NCBI RefSeq assembly: GCF_000332455.1
Contig: NZ_AOGY02000014.1
Span: 186,001-250,000 of the forward strand
Reading direction: 5' to 3'
Length of the DNA stretch: 64,000 nt
Source of the DNA: Leptospira vanthielii serovar Holland str. Waz Holland = ATCC 700522
GTDB taxonomy: Bacteria > Spirochaetota > Leptospiria > Leptospirales > Leptospiraceae
Shown: one piece after another, positions 41,701 through 50,395 of the stretch
Layout: each line of letters opens with the position of its first letter
How positions within the stretch are numbered: position 1 is the stretch's first letter
Translations under genes and position numbers: made by a program
Notes under the pieces: generated by a model
The model's input: the letters and a program-made list of their open reading frames with translations, nothing else
Databases searched by the model: none
What the model was told of the DNA's origin: nothing

Positions 41701-41814
41701 CAAATTTTTGTATTAGAACGAGGAAAATTGGAAGGAAAGGGTACTCACCGGGAATTACTTTCAAAAGGTGGAATTTACCAATTACTTCATTCCAAACAGG
41801 AAGCGATCCGATAA
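38752..41814 (+). CDS. second type I secretion ABC exporter with cNMP-like and inactive C39-like domains
   Basis: Paralogue of the first exporter, 1020 residues, same domain order. The first cNMP-like domain is degenerate; the second has GEMGVLEKKARNATV (213-227), a good phosphate-cassette match. The C39-like domain keeps LFQDGKSQSGDAC: Q311 and the following Gly and Cys align, but Ser317 occupies the catalytic Cys position, and Lys390 the His position; the DPEYG Asp is kept. The NBD is complete, with GRSGSGKST, FSGGQKQR, LLLLDEPTASLD and VAHRLD. The start is TTG 38752 with AGGA about ten bases upstream. Two intact NBDs fit either separate homodimers or a heterodimer. Confidence 0.87.
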   Translation: MKNLKEIPSVVGEDEFLSTLPTNELKKLIRLFEFRSLVANDRIGGSELEPTPILIVESGRIQVKLKIYEKELLIRTLTEGSFYGVAEFSSDSLKKQLFQVEENSKVRVLSQVHFLKFIESDKSKKQLWNEYKENVQLRDELRIHPYFRKLSNPEIQELSKVLVKRKISSGQILMKEGNKSSSLFFIRSGRFKVTKSTWQKDYFSFVEAGSVLGEMGVLEKKARNATVTAIEESFVYELSSKDAESFFKKSESLLITIRSIMSERKLNLGDGIEDDKFETTSVYEEDKFHFLPKLKFSPPLRNQLRFPFLFQDGKSQSGDACRKMIFRYWGFSFADYDADSAFPDFDPDIRPNHWKSSFGEGKGDCYFVNWKEHETELNNSPAINFFENSKYVIVKSIGSKKILIIDPEYGEMSISREEWEQKSSNVVIYFIPKVKPDQKWEWKNRFFSGLAEYFLPAIKYLKAGIVASFVIKGLEVFIPLVNLYLIDAVLLQENKEFFLPVVLVVVLLSFSQSFLGYFRSNVIFFTSNRVNQTIAIRFLVKLISLPISFFERNRKGEILNRWEEIESVILFFSDQGAMKIFDLIFSSLVFIIFLFLSPLLLVIIGFLILPEMLILRALTPKIIEETKKESLKKSETLSYFIETIHGFETIKNLGATYSHRWDFEKRLTTQLNSEGKKLFYSNLLFTNTEFFKQITVVIVMLVGSILILKDQMTLGTLYAIIGLVAYIRNPIVSLYDDFLKFQKANMSWNRLRSFESLDSEMTDRDNLFKVDLPEVKGNIEFKNLTFFYDTLKPESGIRNLKIKIQSGKKVAFVGRSGSGKSTILKLILGLYKPQEGEIIIDDVSLDEIWLPSLRTKIGVLFQENPLIAGTVRENISITKPEATLSEVVEAAKLACIHDEIVKLPLGYDTEISERGFIFSGGQKQRVSLARLFLQRPNLLLLDEPTASLDKETEVRILSHINSVFADATIITVAHRLDTIRNYDQIFVLERGKLEGKGTHRELLSKGGIYQLLHSKQEAIR

Positions 41815-41822
41815 TTGATTTA

Positions 41823-43181
41823 GTGATTCGTTTTTATTTATATATATTTACTGTTTTTATATCGATTTTTCTGGTTCCCAATTTACGGTCAGATTCGGTA
41901 GATTTTTATGACTTACCTAAGTTAGTTGGAGAAAAGTCTTATGAATTGAAATTGAAAGAGATGGAGATTGAAAGGAAAAAAGTTGATATTGATTCAAAAA
42001 ATTTACGTTATTTACCTTCCGTCAATTTAGAACATTCCCCTTTCTTCGAATCACTACGAGGAGATGGTTATAATAGAAAGGGTTGGAGTACATCTTTAAA
42101 TCTTAATTGGAATTTTCAAGACCAGGGAAATACAGTCCTGACCAATTTGATATTGGAATTGGAATACGAACGACTGTTATTGGAATACCGAGCCCTGTAT
42201 CAAAAAGAGTTATTTGACCAAGCCTTTCAATATGCTGAAACTTTGAAACTCTTAGCATTCTATGATTACGATTTTTCAAATGAATCGGATGCGGACAAAC
42301 AATTTCAAACTGTTCAAAAACTTTACAAACAAGGCATTGAATCTTATTTGGTGACTCAAAACTCCAAAGTAGATTATTTCTTTTACAAATACAATGCCAT
42401 CAAATCGAGATTAGATCAACAGAAAAGCCAGTCCATATTTAGGAGAAAGTTTTTATTAAAAGATGTTTCTTTAAAAGAAATTCCGGAACGTGATTACAAA
42501 ATCCTTCCTTTAGAATCTACTTTATCCGAATATGAAAAGAACCTAACGGATCTAAATTTTGATATTATCCTAACTATCAACCAAGTTAAGATATTAGAAG
42601 TTCAGAAGTTGGTTAGGTTTAACGAACTTTGGGTCCCTGATTTTTTTGTGAATGTTTACAACCAGTCTAATCGGGAATCATTTTCGGGTTTGAGTGGTAC
42701 ATGGGCCAATTCCATGGAAGTTTATGATTATAGCCGAAATGATTTCAGCCGGTATGCGAGGTCTTCAGATACAGACTTTAATGTTGGCGGTAATTTTGGT
42801 TTTAGATTTCCTTTGTTCAATCGTTGGTTGTCCAAAAACGAATTTGATAAATCCAAAATTGAAATCAAATTAGCAAAATCTCAATCGCAGTTTTTACGCG
42901 AGAATACTGGATTGTATCTTTTTGAATTGGTCCAACAACATAACAACTTAGTAGAGTTGTATGATATTTCGCGTGAAAGTAAACGAATTGCTGAAGAGAA
43001 TTATCAAATTATGGAAAAAGCCTATAAAACTGGTTCTGCTTCCATTATCGAATTGCAAACGGTTGATAGGCGACTTCGTGATGTAATGCGAAATGAAATT
43101 CAAAACCGTTATGATTTAATCCAACTGAGACTTCAGATAGGTCTTCTCTTAGGAGATACAATGAAGTTTCTAAATAATTAA
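41823..43181 (+). CDS. TolC-like outer membrane efflux protein
   Basis: Protein of 452 residues from a GTG start (41823), signal-like N-terminus (YLYIFTVFISIFLVPNLRS), and long helical repeats with strand pairs. The C-terminal GSASIIELQTVDRRLRDVM, LIQLRLQIGLLLG is the family pattern of the second TolC repeat. It is the outer-membrane channel of the preceding exporters and adaptor. Its TAA shares four bases with the convergent lipoprotein gene. Confidence 0.85.
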   Translation: MIRFYLYIFTVFISIFLVPNLRSDSVDFYDLPKLVGEKSYELKLKEMEIERKKVDIDSKNLRYLPSVNLEHSPFFESLRGDGYNRKGWSTSLNLNWNFQDQGNTVLTNLILELEYERLLLEYRALYQKELFDQAFQYAETLKLLAFYDYDFSNESDADKQFQTVQKLYKQGIESYLVTQNSKVDYFFYKYNAIKSRLDQQKSQSIFRRKFLLKDVSLKEIPERDYKILPLESTLSEYEKNLTDLNFDIILTINQVKILEVQKLVRFNELWVPDFFVNVYNQSNRESFSGLSGTWANSMEVYDYSRNDFSRYARSSDTDFNVGGNFGFRFPLFNRWLSKNEFDKSKIEIKLAKSQSQFLRENTGLYLFELVQQHNNLVELYDISRESKRIAEENYQIMEKAYKTGSASIIELQTVDRRLRDVMRNEIQNRYDLIQLRLQIGLLLGDTMKFLNN

Positions 43182-43540
43182 AGATCTGTCGGCCGAGTTT
43201 CAGTTTGCTCGGAATTGGTTTCTCTAATCCCACACCTATCTTTTTTCCATTGGCTTAGAATTTCATCCGATCTGACCTTATTTTTGTAATGAATATAAGG
43301 TGTGGTGAGAATCGGTAAAAGAAAAATCGGGGACAATGCCGAATGAATTAAGGAAAGAGTGATAACAAGTCCCAATGTCAATGAGTTGTCATCAAATACT
43401 TCAGTGGCCTGTCGTTTGGTTTGAAAATAATAGGCTAAACAATCTTCTGTATGATTTGCCGGTTGGAAAGGAATGCTCACGCAACCGCCGAAACTAATCA
43501 AGTTTAAGATTATAATGATTCGGATAAATTTTGGATACAT
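43178..43540 (-). CDS. small lipoprotein with hydrophobic core
   Basis: Protein of 120 residues: signal MYPKFIRIIIILNLISFGGC with GGC lipobox, then a hydrophobic central segment (SLTLGLVITLSLIHSALSPIF) and a charged tail. No family recognised. It overlaps the upstream lipoprotein gene by 31 bases in the same direction and the TolC-like gene by four bases tail to tail. Confidence 0.6.
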   Translation of the reverse strand: MYPKFIRIIIILNLISFGGCVSIPFQPANHTEDCLAYYFQTKRQATEVFDDNSLTLGLVITLSLIHSALSPIFLLPILTTPYIHYKNKVRSDEILSQWKKDRCGIRETNSEQTETRPTDL

Positions 43541-44085
43541 GATCTAACAGCTTCTAAGTTTGTTTCTTCAATCATTCGATGGAAGTTTCTGACTTTATAG
43601 AGTCCATACAGGAATTCATGAGTTTCCCCTTTTTTTGTAATGGTCTCTTCTTTCAGAAGGGATTTGTTTTTAAAAAAACTATATTTAAATTCGACTTTAT
43701 ATTCTGCCTCTCTGTATTGGATGGGCCAAATTCCTGTGAATGGCCACAAAACTGGCCAAGTGTACCACCAATTGTATTTGTCATTATAATGAGTTTTCAT
43801 TTCTATATCAATGGTGTAAAAATCGGATGTTGTTTTGGGATCAAGTTCCGTTACAACATTTGAAAATAAACCTGAAGATGTTAGGTGACCTTTCAGAGCC
43901 ATTCGCCATGCGTCTGTATACACTCCACGGTCGGCAGAAATGATTTCAAATTTACCAATCACTAAAGGAAGGTTTGTTTGTGTTCGGTTTGTATTTCCAT
44001 TAGGCGAAGGGGGTGGCACCTGGCGCAAATCGACAGCGCAATGAAATAACAAAAGAAAAGGTACGTAATAGGCAAAAGATCTCAT
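43510..44085 (-). CDS. lipoprotein of unknown function
   Basis: Protein of 191 residues: signal MRSFAYYVPFLLLFHC then a proline/asparagine-rich linker, then an alpha/beta domain with VIGKFEIISADRGVYTDAW, aromatic region YNWWYTWPVLWPFTG and EAEYKVEFKYSFFK. Not recognised. It and the 43178 gene are convergent with the secretion operon; whether they are linked to it is unclear. Confidence 0.6.
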   Translation of the reverse strand: MRSFAYYVPFLLLFHCAVDLRQVPPPSPNGNTNRTQTNLPLVIGKFEIISADRGVYTDAWRMALKGHLTSSGLFSNVVTELDPKTTSDFYTIDIEMKTHYNDKYNWWYTWPVLWPFTGIWPIQYREAEYKVEFKYSFFKNKSLLKEETITKKGETHEFLYGLYKVRNFHRMIEETNLEAVRSCIQNLSESL

Positions 44086-44126
44086 TATTCAGTTGTTCAG
44101 TGTAAGGGTTTTTTTGAATGGATCAA

Positions 44127-45425
44127 TCAATTTTCCTTATGTTTATAGATTTGGATATGGTTTTCTATCACCATTTCCCATTTATATTCCTTTGGAAGTG
44201 CTACGGGCGGAGACTGATTTTGAAATTGATAGAAAACAAAATAATCGGCTGAATAATCCCTATTTGGTAAATAAAATTGAACTTCACTCCGGTTGGAAAG
44301 ATACTGCGGTACATTCGAAACGACCGATTTATTAGGAAACAAATTACGAAGGGTGGCCACATCTTTTGTAGAAACACCGGGGTTCATATATTCTTTTTTA
44401 TAGGAAAAAGATTTGGAAAAAGGACCAAAACAAAAAAATAGAGCTGTTGATACGAGTAAGGTAGTTCCACCAAATAAAAGTTTTGATTTATAAGAAAGCC
44501 GATCCATAACTTCGAGGAAGCTCATTATGATGATGGGAACAGCAATAAAAATATGGTGCGTGAATGGAGTTTTGTTCACTTCATAGGATGATAAAAGAGA
44601 ATACAAGAGATAGGGAGCTAAACATAGTATTAGTTTATTCTTAAATTGAATAAATAAAAACGGCAAGTTTAGAAATAAAAAAAGATAGGGAAACAAATGT
44701 AAGTTTTGTAAAGCAGTGATTGGATTTTGATAACGTTCCCAGTGGGCAGGAACTTGACTACTCAGTGTCGGACTTCTTAACTCACTGAGTAGAAAAATAC
44801 AGAAGAGAAAGTAAACAAAAGATACAACTCCGATCCAAAGACTTTCTTTCTTTTGTGATTTCGATTTAACCAAGGAAAAAACAATCCAAACCAAAGCACA
44901 TTCCTCTTTGGCAAATAAACTTAAAATAAAGAAAAGGATCCAAAAGGGAGATTTTTGTTTCCAGAAATAATCGAACAAAAAAAATAAAGGAATCCAAATG
45001 ACTTCAGGATGGAAATCAAAAATTTGAATCCAGTAAATCGGTAAAAATAGACCATATAACAAAGGATAGGTCCATTGATGGAATGTATCTTTTTTATACA
45101 GAGGTAGAATTAGAATGGGAAGACTCAAAACAAAAGATTGGAAGAAGAGTAAGGTTTCCACAAATGGGAAGATTCCATACAACAGAGATAAGGGATAGAT
45201 ATACCAATTGATATGGTCGGCAAAGTAATGGTGTAAATTGCCATCAATCCCAATAGAAGTGACTGCTTCTGCCTTATGGACTAAATTATAAAAAAGATTT
45301 TCAAAGAGACCAAGATCCACTCCCGCACCGATATGTTGATAACGAAAGATAGATCTTTCTGATAAAAAATAAAATACAAACATCCACAAAAGAAAGGATG
45401 GCAAGTGGTGCGGAATACGTTTCAT
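44127..45425 (-). CDS. DUF2079-like polytopic membrane protein
   Basis: Membrane protein of 432 residues with about ten hydrophobic helices. DLGLFENLFYNLVH near residue 36, DFHPEVIWIPLFFLFDYFW and LFAKEECALVW match DUF2079, a family resembling GT-C glycosyltransferases in layout. Activity is not established. It lies two bases downstream of the FAD-dependent gene. Confidence 0.75.
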   Translation of the reverse strand: MKRIPHHLPSFLLWMFVFYFLSERSIFRYQHIGAGVDLGLFENLFYNLVHKAEAVTSIGIDGNLHHYFADHINWYIYPLSLLYGIFPFVETLLFFQSFVLSLPILILPLYKKDTFHQWTYPLLYGLFLPIYWIQIFDFHPEVIWIPLFFLFDYFWKQKSPFWILFFILSLFAKEECALVWIVFSLVKSKSQKKESLWIGVVSFVYFLFCIFLLSELRSPTLSSQVPAHWERYQNPITALQNLHLFPYLFLFLNLPFLFIQFKNKLILCLAPYLLYSLLSSYEVNKTPFTHHIFIAVPIIIMSFLEVMDRLSYKSKLLFGGTTLLVSTALFFCFGPFSKSFSYKKEYMNPGVSTKDVATLRNLFPNKSVVSNVPQYLSNRSEVQFYLPNRDYSADYFVFYQFQNQSPPVALPKEYKWEMVIENHIQIYKHKEN

Positions 45426-45427
45426 TT

Positions 45428-46990
45428 TTACTTTGTAAAACTACCAGTGAGTGCAGCTTCCGCACATTTCATTCCATCAATGGCTGCAGAGACAATCCCT
45501 CCCGCATAACCTGCACCTTCACCGCAAGGAAATAATCCTTTAATACGTATATGTTCCAATGTGTCTGGATCTCTCGGAATTTGGATGGGAGAAGAAGTGC
45601 GTGTTTCTGGTGCATGGATGATGGCTTCGTTAGTGAAGTATCCTTTCATTGAGGACTCAAATTCTTGAAATCCTTTTTTCAGAGAGTCAGAGATGAGTGG
45701 TGGAAGTAAATCAGAAAGTGATACGGAGACAAGACCTGGTGTATACGAAGTTTTTGGTAGATCAGTGGAGATTCTATCCTTTGTGAAATCAACCATTCGT
45801 TGAGCTGGGGCTTTTTGTGTTCCCCCATTCATTTGGAAAGCTTTCTGTTCGATTGCCGATTGGTATTTTAGAGCAGAAAAGACTCCAAAAGATTCAAATA
45901 GTTTGAAGTCGTCAAATCGAAGTTCTACGACAATGCCGGAATTTGCTGTAGGACGAGAACGTTCCGCACTCGACCAACCATTAGTGACAACTTCTCCTGG
46001 TTTGGTGGCGCAAGGTGCAATCACTCCACCAGGACACATACAAAAGCTATACACACCACGACCATTAATTTGTTTCACAAGAGAGTATTCTGAGGCAGGT
46101 AATAATGGATTTTTGACATCACAATGGTATTGAATGGAATCGATCAAACTTTGTGGGTGTTCCACTCGAACACCAATGGCCAGAGGTTTTGTTTGGATTT
46201 CGATTCCTTTTTCGTAGAGAAGTTCAAACATCTCTCTACCAGAGTGGCCTGTGGCAATGATGATATTTTTTGCCATCCACTTATCCCCTGTGAGAGATTT
46301 CACTCCCGTGATGGAATTTCCTGATAGAATTAAGTCGGTGATCCGTGTTTGAAAGTGGATTTCTCCACCAGACGAAAGAATACATTCTCTTATATTTTGA
46401 ATGATCCGTGGGAGTTTGTTTGTCCCAATATGAGGATGTGCATCCACTAGTATCTGTTTGGTGGCCCCAAAGGTTACAAGATATTCTAAAACCTTACGGA
46501 TATTTCCTCTTTTTTTGGATCTAGTATAAAGTTTTCCATCAGAATATGTACCGGCTCCGCCTTCTCCAAAACAATAATTCGAATCTTCGTTTACGATATG
46601 ATGGACATTGATCCCTCGAAGGTCTTCAATACGATCTTTGACATTTTTTCCTCGTTCCAGGATGATCGGCTTTTTCCCTAATTCTAATACACGTAAGGCG
46701 GCAAATAATCCTGCAGGACCAGCACCGATGATAAGCACAGGTTCTTCTAAACTTACATTGGGAAAACTAGGAATTGTATATTCCAAAGGAATAAAATCTT
46801 CGTTTATATACACATCCAATCGCAATTGGAAGAGAACATTCCTTTGTCTCGCATCAATCGAACGTGATGTGCATTCAATATGTTTAATGGATGTTTTTGG
46901 AATTTTATTTTGTTTGGAAACAAATTGTAAGAGATGGTCTGGGTTTGTAGCAATCTCAGGAGTCACTCTGACATTTAATTCTAGTTTCAC
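45428..46990 (-). CDS. FAD-dependent dehydrogenase, COG2509-like
   Basis: Cytoplasmic flavoprotein of 520 residues. After an N-terminal domain of about 85 residues the FAD motif PVLIIGAGPAGLFAALR appears, then FGEGGAGTYSDGKLYTR, IIATGHSGREMFEL, YSFCMCPGG and the C-terminal GLFPCGEGAGYAGGIVSAA. COG2509 members are widespread with unknown substrate. The start is GTG 46988-46990. It is 17 bases downstream of chrA, in the same direction. Confidence 0.85.
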   Translation of the reverse strand: MKLELNVRVTPEIATNPDHLLQFVSKQNKIPKTSIKHIECTSRSIDARQRNVLFQLRLDVYINEDFIPLEYTIPSFPNVSLEEPVLIIGAGPAGLFAALRVLELGKKPIILERGKNVKDRIEDLRGINVHHIVNEDSNYCFGEGGAGTYSDGKLYTRSKKRGNIRKVLEYLVTFGATKQILVDAHPHIGTNKLPRIIQNIRECILSSGGEIHFQTRITDLILSGNSITGVKSLTGDKWMAKNIIIATGHSGREMFELLYEKGIEIQTKPLAIGVRVEHPQSLIDSIQYHCDVKNPLLPASEYSLVKQINGRGVYSFCMCPGGVIAPCATKPGEVVTNGWSSAERSRPTANSGIVVELRFDDFKLFESFGVFSALKYQSAIEQKAFQMNGGTQKAPAQRMVDFTKDRISTDLPKTSYTPGLVSVSLSDLLPPLISDSLKKGFQEFESSMKGYFTNEAIIHAPETRTSSPIQIPRDPDTLEHIRIKGLFPCGEGAGYAGGIVSAAIDGMKCAEAALTGSFTK

Positions 46991-47007
46991 GGGAGATTTT
47001 TCCTAAT

Positions 47008-48186
47008 TTAGAAATTCAAACCAAAACCAAACAAAGCGCAAAGCCCTACAATGACCCAGGAAGGAAGTTTCCAATACATAAGTAAAACAAACCCAAGCGC
47101 AAATACAACAAAATCATATCGATTGAAGATGGCTTCTGTCCAAACAGGAGAATACAATGCAGCAAAAAGTAAACCAACAACAACAGCATTGATTCCTGCC
47201 ATGGATTGTTTTAACCAAGTTTCCTTTCGAAATCTTTCCCAAATAGGAAGGACTCCGATGATGAGTAAATATGCTGGTAAAAAAGCGGCAACCAAACAAA
47301 AGATCCCACCCCAGATCCCATTCGGTGTTATTTGAGATACCGTTCCAAGATAAGCAGTAAAAGTAAACAGTGGCCCAGGGATGGCTTGTGCTGCACCGTA
47401 ACCCACCATAAACATTTGGTTCGATACCAAACCTGTTGTGACTACCTCTTCTTTGAGTAGCGGCAGTACAACATGTCCTCCACCAAACACTAAAGAACCT
47501 ACACGAAAGAAACTATCAAAGATTCGTAAGGACTGATTTTGTAGAAAGTTGGAGAGAAAGGGAAGAAAAAATAAGATTAGGAAAAAAATGGTAAGCAATG
47601 TGTAAGAGTAGAGATGAGAAATTTTAAATCCAGAAGGGGAATGAGGGAGACCAGCTTCGTTTTTTAAAAAGAAAAATCCGAAAATACCACCTAACAAAAT
47701 AGGAAGTATCTGGCCAAATGTTCCACCAATGGCAACAGATAAAACCAATGCGAGCAGTGCCAAACTGATCCTTTCTTTATCGGGACAAAGTTTTACACCC
47801 ATAGACCAAACCGCATGAGAAACCACCACCACGGCAGCAATTTTGAATCCATGTAAAACACCTTGGTTCCAAAATTCGGGATACAAACCAACACCTAACC
47901 CAAAAAGAATCATAAGGACTGCGGAGGGAAGTGTGAAAGCAAACCAAGCAAGGATCCCACCTGTAATTCCTCCGCGAATTTGTCCAATGGCAATTCCCAC
48001 TTGGCTACTGGCAGGGCCCGGTAAAAACTGAGAAAGAGCAACTAAGTCTGCATAGGCGGAATATGTAATCCATTTTCTCTTTTCTACAAATTCATGTTGG
48101 AAGTAACCCAAATGGGCGATAGGGCCTCCAAAGGAAGTACATCCCAAAATCAAAAAAGTTTTGAATAGATCCCAATATAGATTCAT
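47008..48186 (-). CDS. chrA: chromate transporter ChrA
   Basis: Inner-membrane protein of 392 residues with the two homologous CHR halves in one chain (long-chain form). First half: FKTFLILGCTSFGGPIAHLGYF, LVALSQFLPGPASSQVGIAIG; second half: FRVGSLVFGGGHVVLPLL, AQAIPGPLFTFTAYLG. It exports chromate. Whether it confers resistance here is unknown. Confidence 0.9.
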   Translation of the reverse strand: MNLYWDLFKTFLILGCTSFGGPIAHLGYFQHEFVEKRKWITYSAYADLVALSQFLPGPASSQVGIAIGQIRGGITGGILAWFAFTLPSAVLMILFGLGVGLYPEFWNQGVLHGFKIAAVVVVSHAVWSMGVKLCPDKERISLALLALVLSVAIGGTFGQILPILLGGIFGFFFLKNEAGLPHSPSGFKISHLYSYTLLTIFFLILFFLPFLSNFLQNQSLRIFDSFFRVGSLVFGGGHVVLPLLKEEVVTTGLVSNQMFMVGYGAAQAIPGPLFTFTAYLGTVSQITPNGIWGGIFCLVAAFLPAYLLIIGVLPIWERFRKETWLKQSMAGINAVVVGLLFAALYSPVWTEAIFNRYDFVVFALGFVLLMYWKLPSWVIVGLCALFGFGLNF

Positions 48187-48239
48187 AGATTTTTTTCAAC
48201 TATCCGATACTAAAGTGTTAAGAGTTTAATTCTTATTTC

Positions 48240-48842
48240 CTAACTCAACTTGTCTTTCATTAATTTGGCAATGGCTCTTTCATTTTCGCCAGGTAACAAT
48301 TCCAATTCCTTGATGACTAAATTTCTGCGTTCCTCGGAATGGTTTTGGCTTAGTTTTTGTTTTCCTTCAATATGAGTGATTCTGATTTCAAAAGGAACAA
48401 TTCCTTTTTTTAATCCTTCGATGTATTGAGTATCTACCTGGTCCATTTTGTATTTTGAATCTTTAGATTCAAATTTTTTGACGAGAGCCTGTAAACTTTT
48501 ATGTATTTTTTCTGGGTCCTCCACAATGTTTAGAATCCCTTTAGCGTGCACTGCTATAAAATTCCAAGTGGGAACGGACCGATCAGTTTCATACCAAGCC
48601 GGCGAAATATAACAATGAGGTCCAGAAAAGATACAAAGTACTTCTTTCCCGAAACTATTTTTTTGTGGATTTGGTTTTGCAAAGTGACCAATTAACGATT
48701 GTTTATCATCGGAAAGAAGTAAGGGCAAATGAGTGGCAATCATCTCTCCATTATCCTCAGAAACCAATATAGAAAAAGAATTCTCTTCAATACATTGGTA
48801 AATGAACTCAGTTTCCATTTTAAAATGCTCGGGAATATACAC
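48240..48842 (-). CDS. PaiB-family FMN-binding protein
   Basis: Protein of 200 residues starting at GTG 48840-48842, with GAGGAG eight to nine bases upstream. MYIPEHFKME at the N-terminus, THLPLLL, GHFAKPNPQ and VPTWNFIAVHAKG follow the PaiB (FMN-binding negative transcriptional regulator) pattern. Function in this organism unknown. It is followed upstream by two genes of the same direction: a GNAT and a four-helix membrane protein. Confidence 0.85.
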   Translation of the reverse strand: MYIPEHFKMETEFIYQCIEENSFSILVSEDNGEMIATHLPLLLSDDKQSLIGHFAKPNPQKNSFGKEVLCIFSGPHCYISPAWYETDRSVPTWNFIAVHAKGILNIVEDPEKIHKSLQALVKKFESKDSKYKMDQVDTQYIEGLKKGIVPFEIRITHIEGKQKLSQNHSEERRNLVIKELELLPGENERAIAKLMKDKLS

Positions 48843-48867
48843 AGTTACAAACTCCTCTAAAAAATAT

Positions 48868-49317
48868 CTAAACAGACTTCCAAAAATAAGTCAAAAATTC
48901 TATTTCTTCTACGAAAGCTTCTTTTGCATACAAAGCACGGGCTTCTTTGTTGTGTGTAGAAGTGGAAAGTTCCAAACCTTTTCCCGAATTGGTTTTGGTA
49001 AAAGACTTCGCTTCGGTTATTAATTGTTTGGCGATTCCTTGTTTGCGGAATTCCTTTTTTACAAAAAGATCGTTTAAGAGGTAAGATCTCTGCATGGATA
49101 TAGAAGAAAACACTGGATAAAGTTGTGTGAATCCAGCAATTTCTTCTGATTTTGAGTCTTCTGCCAAAAAAATAACAGATTGACCATGTTCCATCCTGTC
49201 TTGAAGAAAACGCATAGCACCTGCTACATCAGAAGTCTGTCCGTAAAATTGTCTATATGCATCAAAAATTTCGGAGAGTTTGGAAACGTCTTTATAGTTA
49301 GCTTGTCTAATTTTCAT
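48868..49317 (-). CDS. GNAT N-acetyltransferase
   Basis: Protein of 149 residues with KIRQANYKDVSKLSEIFDAY at the start and the acetyl-CoA loop RKQGIAKQLITEAKSF near residue 92. Substrate unknown. It overlaps the gene at 49307 by 11 bases. Confidence 0.82.
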   Translation of the reverse strand: MKIRQANYKDVSKLSEIFDAYRQFYGQTSDVAGAMRFLQDRMEHGQSVIFLAEDSKSEEIAGFTQLYPVFSSISMQRSYLLNDLFVKKEFRKQGIAKQLITEAKSFTKTNSGKGLELSTSTHNKEARALYAKEAFVEEIEFLTYFWKSV

Positions 49318-49714
49318 ATTTTGGTACCAATGAGAAACAAATTACCGATAAAAATGCCGTTACCGGTGTAGCCAGTAAAGTTTCTAAATTGGTGATGGCA
49401 ACTAGATTCCCAATTGTATTGAGTAAAAAAATAATTCCAATGAAACCAAACACAAGTCGGATCCAGATGGGCACCAAACCTTGGTTTATGTATCGTATAT
49501 ACCGAATACAAGCCCAAAGAAAAAATGCATTTACTACAAGTGAGACTGTTTCCATCACATACATTTCTTCTACACTGCTAAGCCTTCCGCCCCAAAGGTA
49601 TTGGTAAGGAATGAGCTGGAGTAGAGCAACCCCATGAAAAACCATGGTAATAGAAAACAAAACGATTAAAATTTTACTTGCGATGGTTCTAGTTTTTTTA
49701 GATGGGTTCCACAT
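49307..49714 (-). CDS. four-helix membrane protein, unknown function
   Basis: A 135-residue protein with four predicted transmembrane helices and short loops (residues about 12-34, 50-70, 82-104, 110-128). No family recognised. It lies directly downstream of the DinB-like gene, one base apart, and overlaps the GNAT gene by 11, so it is probably in one transcript with both. Confidence 0.6.
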   Translation of the reverse strand: MWNPSKKTRTIASKILIVLFSITMVFHGVALLQLIPYQYLWGGRLSSVEEMYVMETVSLVVNAFFLWACIRYIRYINQGLVPIWIRLVFGFIGIIFLLNTIGNLVAITNLETLLATPVTAFLSVICFSLVPKYEN

Positions 49715-49715
49715 G

Positions 49716-50213
49716 TTATTTTCCTATTGTTTGAAGGTAATATACAAAATCGATTTCGGGAGATTTGCCACCTAATTGTGTTATGGCGGCTGTGATCTGC
49801 CCTCTATGGTGGGTGCGGTGGTTGAAGTTATGTTGAACCACATCGCTGAAAATTAGTTCTGCTTCAAACCCTCGCATTGTTTTGTAACGAAAGAGAGTAG
49901 GCCAAATAGAATTGTCTAGGCCTTGTAACCAGGTGTCCCACTTCTCCAAGGTTTGGACCATTCGTATTTCTAATGTTTGGCGGTCTGGTTCAATTTCTTC
50001 TGCGAGAGAAGCCGGCACATACACTTCGCCGACAAGCCTAGAATACCAAACTTTCTCCACTAGTAACAAATGATTCAGCGTTCCATGGATAGATTTAAAA
50101 AATAAACCCACGTCTTTTTTGTAATTTTCTTCAGAAATGTTTCCCAGTGATTCATATAATAGTTTTGTGGCCCAAATATGATAAGCGTTGTTTCGCAAGA
50201 AAAAATCTTTCAT
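49716..50213 (-). CDS. DinB/YfiT-family putative metal-dependent protein
   Basis: Protein of 165 residues with the DinB four-helix bundle: the first helix carries NAYHIWATKLLYESL, SIHGTLNHLLLVEKVWYSRL gives a His, and the family motif FNHRTHHRGQITAAI supplies two more metal-binding His. Relatives act in thiol-dependent transfer reactions or are of unknown function. The start is ATG 50211-50213. Confidence 0.82.
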   Translation of the reverse strand: MKDFFLRNNAYHIWATKLLYESLGNISEENYKKDVGLFFKSIHGTLNHLLLVEKVWYSRLVGEVYVPASLAEEIEPDRQTLEIRMVQTLEKWDTWLQGLDNSIWPTLFRYKTMRGFEAELIFSDVVQHNFNHRTHHRGQITAAITQLGGKSPEIDFVYYLQTIGK

Positions 50214-50304
50214 ACAGAATGGTTTTTATTGTTACCAATGGAAATCAATGACTTAAATTAGGGCGCCTCGAAATTGTTAGTTGAGACAAATTTTTTTATG
50301 ACAC

Positions 50305-50370
50305 GACCGCGCCCTACGTTCCAATCTTTCCCTTTGGGAAAGGATTTCCACTGCGGTCGCTGGCGCGGGA
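50305..50370. repeat. intergenic palindromic repeat, copy A
   Basis: A 32-base core at 50322-50353 contains the hairpin CTTTCCC-TTT-GGGAAAG. Outer arms CCGCGCC (50307-50313) and GGCGCGG (50362-50368) extend the palindrome. T-rich sequence lies to the left and an A-run to the right. Copy B at 51892-51923 matches the core in inverted orientation with two differences. Confidence 0.7.
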
Positions 50371-50395
50371 AAAAAACTTACTTTCATTCAAAATT

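Noticed and set aside
44093..44335. Plus-strand frame opposite the DUF2079-like gene
   Set aside because: Antisense shadow of the coding sequence.
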